From: CAVTAV01 sp963732795 | Lineage (GTDB): Bacteria > Pseudomonadota > Alphaproteobacteria > CAVTAV01 | Direction: 5' to 3' | Assembly (NCBI GenBank): GCA_963732795.1 | Contig: CAVTAV010000002.1 | Span: 806,001 to 870,000 of the forward strand | Length of the DNA stretch: 64,000 bases | Shown here: piece after piece, positions 60,587 to 64,000 of the stretch | How positions within the stretch are numbered: the stretch's first letter is position 1 | Layout: the number at the start of each line of letters is the position of its first letter | Notes under the pieces: model-generated | Told to the model about the DNA's origin: nothing | What the model saw: the letters and a program-made list of their open reading frames with translations, nothing else | The model's database searches: none | Made by a program: the position numbers and the translations under genes

Positions 60587-61990
60587 TCAGCCTTGGGGAT
60601 GGTCGTTTGGCGTGGAGACCACGAAGCAGGGCGCGCCCGCAGCCTTGAGGGCCCGGCACAGCGCCTCGGTGCTGCCCTTGTCGGCGACCGGCGCCGTGCG
60701 CAGCCGGTGATAGGAGCCTTTGTCCGGGCCAAGATCGGCCTGCTCGATCACGAGATTGAACCCGGCCAGGAGATCGCCATGGCTGTGTTCCAGCTTGTCT
60801 TTGGCGCCTTCGGTGTCCGCTAAGTCCCGGAACGCGGCAAGCTGGGCCTGATAGAGCTTGCCGGCGGGCTTGATCTCGGGCTTGGGTGCGGGGGTTTCGG
60901 CCTCGGCGACCTGGGATTGAGGCGTCGTGACGGGCGCGGTCGACGGCCCGGCTTCCGGCGCGATTTCGGCGTCGGTCGCGACGTCATTCGGTTCGGCCGG
61001 GCTCGCGTCAGCCGTTTGAGGAACCTTGCGAACCACCGGTTTCGATGATTCGAGCGGCGCGACGTCGGCCGGAACCGTGGGCACTGCCGGCGGCGTCTCG
61101 GCGGCCGAATTGGCAGCCTGGGCCTGCGGCTGGTCGCTTGTCGTATGGCCGAGCAGGATCGCCTCCGCCTGGGCTTTCGGATTCAGGCCGCGAAGATATC
61201 GGTAATAGTCCAGGTTGTTCGCGACGTCCTCTTCGTTCAGATCCATCCGGGCCATCTTGGCCGCCTCTTGCGGCTTGTCGGCAAGGCCGAAGACGAGGGC
61301 GAGGTTCTGCCGGGTCTTCGGATTGTCCGGCATGGTCTTCAACAGCTCTTCCGCGGTCGAAAAGTCCTTTTCCAGCGCGAAAGACACCGCAAGATTGTTC
61401 GTAAGGGCCGTATTCTTCGGGGCGACTTCGAGACCCATCCCATACCGAAGCTGGGCGTCCTTGTGATCGCCCTTCAGATCGTAGGCGATCCCGAGCCCGC
61501 TATAGACCTTCGGCTCTTCCGGTATATCGACCATCAGGGACTTGAACTGGTCGATGGCCTCGTCGAGCCGTCCGGTCGCGATCAGGGCGTTTGCGATGCC
61601 GATCCGGGCCTCTTTATTGTGGGGATCGATGGCATGGGCGTCCTCGAAGGCGCGTCCGGCATCCTCCCAATCGCCGACCGCCCAGAGCGACTTGGCGAGC
61701 CCGAGGGATAGCTCGAAGTTCTTGGGGTCGGTCTGGCGGGCGCGCTCATAGACGCCGATGGCGGTCTTGTAGTCGCCGTTCTCGCGCAGGGAATCCGCCA
61801 CCCGCACCAGGGATTGGGCGACCTGATCCTTGGTCACTTCAGTGACCGGCTGGGCATCGGACGCGTTTTCGGGTCCGACGCCTTGAACGCTCGTCTTTAC
61901 CGTATGCGCACAGGCGCCGAGCATGAGCACGCCCGCGAGGAGCGGCCCCATCGCGCCGAGTTTCATCCAACGTCCGTGACGAGCTTGCAT
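60587..61990 (-). CDS. TPR lipoprotein with C-terminal SPOR domain (TadD-like)
   Basis: The protein has 467 residues. The lipobox is at LMLGAC (Cys27), after MQARHGRWMKLGAMGPLLAG. TPR motifs run from about residue 58 (VADSLRENGDYKTAIGVYER, then LGLAKSLWAVGDWEDAGRAF, then IGIANALIATGRLDEAIDQF) to about 260, a pattern shared with Flp-pilus TadD lipoproteins. A Pro/Ala/Glu-rich linker leads to a SPOR-like domain (KLYQAQLAAFRDLADTEGAK, then YHRLRTAPVADKGSTEALCR) that usually binds denuded peptidoglycan. No tad genes are adjacent. Confidence 0.8.
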   Translation of the reverse strand: MQARHGRWMKLGAMGPLLAGVLMLGACAHTVKTSVQGVGPENASDAQPVTEVTKDQVAQSLVRVADSLRENGDYKTAIGVYERARQTDPKNFELSLGLAKSLWAVGDWEDAGRAFEDAHAIDPHNKEARIGIANALIATGRLDEAIDQFKSLMVDIPEEPKVYSGLGIAYDLKGDHKDAQLRYGMGLEVAPKNTALTNNLAVSFALEKDFSTAEELLKTMPDNPKTRQNLALVFGLADKPQEAAKMARMDLNEEDVANNLDYYRYLRGLNPKAQAEAILLGHTTSDQPQAQAANSAAETPPAVPTVPADVAPLESSKPVVRKVPQTADASPAEPNDVATDAEIAPEAGPSTAPVTTPQSQVAEAETPAPKPEIKPAGKLYQAQLAAFRDLADTEGAKDKLEHSHGDLLAGFNLVIEQADLGPDKGSYHRLRTAPVADKGSTEALCRALKAAGAPCFVVSTPNDHPQG

Positions 61991-62205
61991 GGCCTAGGCC
62001 CCTTCCCTGCGATTGGTTGTTTTGATCGGACGGTAGACCCCGATAGTTAACGAAATCTGAACCGCCGGGAGCCCCGGAACGGCGGGATTCGGGATCAATT
62101 CGTTAACTCTTCCGAAAGCACTCTTTGCTAGAAATTGACGGCTGGAGGGGCTCCCGGGCGGCCGGGACCAGATGGCCGCATGCGCCAACTACCGAAGGAT
62201 TCGGT

Positions 62206-62439
62206 ATGGATATCGCCTCTTCTACCAGCGCTACGCTCCCCAACGCCCTCGCCAATTCGCAGGCCGCTCCGGCCTACGTTCCGCCCGCCGCCAGCAAGAA
62301 GGCGCCCGACGCCGTCAACGAGCGCAAGGAACCCGAGCGCTCGGACCACGACAACGACGCCCACCGCGACGCTAAGCCGCGGGAGCAGAAGGGACAGCTC
62401 GCGAGCCATCTCGGCCAGAGCCTCGACATCGCGCTCTAG
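62206..62439 (+). CDS. Small hydrophilic protein of unknown function
   Basis: The protein has 77 residues, MDIASSTSATLPNALANSQA then APAYVPPAASKKAPDAVNER and a very charged KEPERSDHDNDAHRDAKPRE, ending QSLDIAL. It is low-complexity and probably disordered. The only start support is the ATG at 62206, preceded by GAAGGAT. No family recognised. Confidence 0.45.
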   Translation: MDIASSTSATLPNALANSQAAPAYVPPAASKKAPDAVNERKEPERSDHDNDAHRDAKPREQKGQLASHLGQSLDIAL

Positions 62440-62499
62440 CGAAATACGCCACGGGCACTATGCTGGCCGGCCTTAGTCACGCCGGTCAGGAGGTGTCCC

Positions 62500-62961
62500 A
62501 TGTCCACGAAACCCGCAAATGCAGGCTCGGACCATCAGGAATCCGCCGTGGTCGCGGAATCGGGCGCGGGGCTTTACGAGCAGGACATCCCGATCGGCAA
62601 GCATCGCCTGAAGGGCGACGAGCCCGAGAGCGTCGGCGGCGGGGACGCCGGGCCCTCGCCTTACGCTTACCTGTTGGCGGCGCTCGGCTCCTGCACCTCG
62701 ATGACGCTCCGCATGTACGCCAACCGCAAGGGCTGGCCGCTCAAGCATGTCGAAGTCCGTCTCAGCCACCGCAAGGTCCATGCCGAGGACTGCGAGACCT
62801 GCGAGACCAAGCAGGGCTTCGTCGACCGCATCGAGCGCATCATCGCCATCGAAGGCGACCTCGACGAGGACCAGCGCACGCGCCTCATGGAAATCGCCGA
62901 CAAATGCCCCGTGCACCGCACGCTAAAGTCCGAGATCTGGATCGAGACGAAGCGGGCTTGA
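62500..62961 (+). CDS. OsmC-family peroxidase-like protein
   Basis: The protein has 153 residues. The OsmC fold signature is PSPYAYLLAALGSCTSMTLR (first cysteine near residue 67) and the second catalytic cysteine is in DKCPVHRTL (about residue 137). It has a Cys pair in EDCETCETKQGF. The family reduces organic hydroperoxides; the closest subtype is the general OsmC/YhfA-like group. Its GGAGGTG ribosome-binding site lies just upstream of ATG 62500. Intact. Confidence 0.9.
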   Translation: MSTKPANAGSDHQESAVVAESGAGLYEQDIPIGKHRLKGDEPESVGGGDAGPSPYAYLLAALGSCTSMTLRMYANRKGWPLKHVEVRLSHRKVHAEDCETCETKQGFVDRIERIIAIEGDLDEDQRTRLMEIADKCPVHRTLKSEIWIETKRA

Positions 62962-62971
62962 GCTCTCGTGG

Positions 62972-63006
62972 CCGTCGTCGCGGGGCGCGAAGCGCCGCGA
63001 CGATCC
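62972..63006. repeat. Imperfect hairpin after the OsmC gene
   Basis: GTCGTCGCGGGGCGC pairs with GCGCCGCGACGAT around GAA (one bulged G), about 12 bases after the OsmC stop. It has no T-run. It may be a REP-like element or an RNA-stabilising hairpin between two convergent genes. Confidence 0.55.
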
Positions 63007-63034
63007 AATCGCCCCGCAATGACACGGAAATCGA

Positions 63035-64000
63035 TTAGCCGTTCCAGGCCTTTAGCCGCTTCACCGCCTCCACCATGTCGTCGGAGGTCCCCGCGAAGGA
63101 GAAGCGGAGATATCCCCGGCCGCGGGCATGGTCGAAATCGATGCCGGGCGTGGTCGCCACGCCGGTTTCCTTGAGCATCTTGAGGCAGAAGGCCTCGCTG
63201 TCATTGGTCCGCCGGGCGACATTGGCATAGAAGATAGAACGCCCCGTCGGCGGGCGCGAAATCGTCGAAGCCGGCCTTGGGCAGGCCTTCCATCAGCATC
63301 GCCCGGTTGCGCGCATAGCCGGCCACGACCTCGTCGAACGCCCCCAGGCAATCGAAGCAGGCCAGAGCGGCGTGCTGGGACATGGTGGGCGGCGAGATGA
63401 ACAGGTTCTGCGCCAGCCGCTCGACCGGCCGGATGAAGCTCTCCGGCACCACCATCCAGCCGACCCGCATGCCCGAAAGGCAGAAATATTTGGAGAACGA
63501 ATTGACCACGATCGCGTCGTCGTCATAGGCGAGCGCCGTTTGCGCCCGCTCCCCGAAGGTGATGCCATGATAGATCTCGTCCGATATCACCCGAATTCCG
63601 CGGGTCCGGCAATGCTCCAGAAGGCGCTGCAAGTCCTTGGCGCCCGATCATCGATCCCGTCGGGTTGGCCGGGCTGGTGACCAGCACCCCATCGAGCCGC
63701 CCGCTCGCGAGGGGTCGTGCCGCCTCGTCCACGAGATCCGGCGTCGGCTGGAAGCCGTTCGCGGGGTCTGCCAGCATCGAAACCGGCTCGATCTCGAGAA
63801 CCGACAGGATATTGCGATAGGCCGGATAGCCGGGATCGGCGAGCGCGAGCATACGCGCCGGCATCGAAGGCCAGCAGGAAGGCGAGTTGGAACGCGCCCG
63901 GACGAGCCGGTGGTCACCACGATCCGGGCCGGCGACACCGAAACGCCGTAATAGTCCTGATAATATTGGGCAATTCGCTCGCGGAGCGCCGTAATGCCGA
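63035..64000 (-). CDS. Class I/II aminotransferase, N-terminus beyond the window, four insertions
   Basis: PLP-dependent aminotransferase related to aspartate/aromatic aminotransferases. Visible parts: VVTTGSSGAFQLAF, ALADPGYPAYRNIL, VLVTSPANPTGSMI, RGIRVISDEIYHGITFG, and the PLP-lysine loop VVNSFSKYFCLSGMRVGWMV; it ends GRGYLRFSFAGTSDDMVEAV and KRLKAWNG. Extra bases at about 63896, 63856, 63642 and 63230 each shift the frame. The stop is TAA 63035-63037. The start is outside the window. No homopolymer is involved in most of these sites. Confidence 0.85.

Overview
The window is GC-rich chromosome from an alphaproteobacterium; I cannot resolve the order. The evidence is the neighbourhood tig-clpP-clpX-lon-hupB-tRNA-Val leading to nuoA-H, an alphaproteobacterial-style glnB-glnA pair, divergent anmK/tyrS, the glnE-bcp pair, and an M23 peptidase-bactofilin pair. 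Almost everything is housekeeping. No CRISPR array, insertion sequence, prophage or recognisable defence system was seen.

Layout. 1-7294 (minus): complex I genes nuoA-B-C-D-E-F-G and the start of nuoH, mostly overlapping. 7295-10109: a hairpin repeat, an exported HEAT-like protein, tRNA-Asp, a DUF4136-type lipoprotein, a small membrane protein and tRNA-Val. 10226-17071 (minus): hupB, lon, clpX, clpP, tig and tRNA-Leu, a protein quality-control block. 17148-18644: NAD(P)HX repair enzyme. 18.8-22.7 kb: small orphan secreted or membrane proteins, including a PEP-CTERM-type protein with an in-frame amber codon, ending at tRNA-His. 22.9-26.3 kb: an aminotransferase, then glnB-glnA behind a sigma-54-type promoter. 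26.3-33.1 kb: parE, a c-type cytochrome, an alpha/beta hydrolase, a DEAD-box helicase and a diguanylate cyclase. 33.1-36.6 kb (minus): cysE, two cysteine desulfurases and a 2Fe-2S ferredoxin, linking cysteine synthesis to Fe-S assembly. 36.8-41.6 kb: a hydrolase, a GNAT-nitrilase fusion, anmK and tyrS. 41.6-48.4 kb: a large AsmA-like protein ending in a REP-type repeat, glnE and bcp. 48.4-52.6 kb: an RND efflux pump and its adaptor. 52.8-58 kb: a kinase-like membrane protein and two small exported-protein operons. 58.3-62 kb: M23 peptidase, bactofilin and a TPR-SPOR lipoprotein. 62-64 kb: an OsmC-family protein and a truncated aminotransferase.

Nitrogen control is over-represented: glnB (PII), glnA and glnE (the enzyme that adenylylates GlnA) are all here.

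The strongest anomaly is that about twenty essential or conserved genes carry single-base indels. Most are one-base insertions outside homopolymers; a minority are one-base losses, mostly in short G or C runs. Removing three bases from glnA restores exactly 469 codons plus a stop. This is best read as consensus error in the assembly, so frameshifted genes are annotated here as single, probably functional genes. Features that are not simple indels and deserve biological attention are the amber codon before the sorting signal at 19653, the His-Asp tract in trigger factor, the kinase-like membrane protein at 52833-54533, REP-encoded tails on two convergent genes, and the sigma-54 promoter of glnBA.
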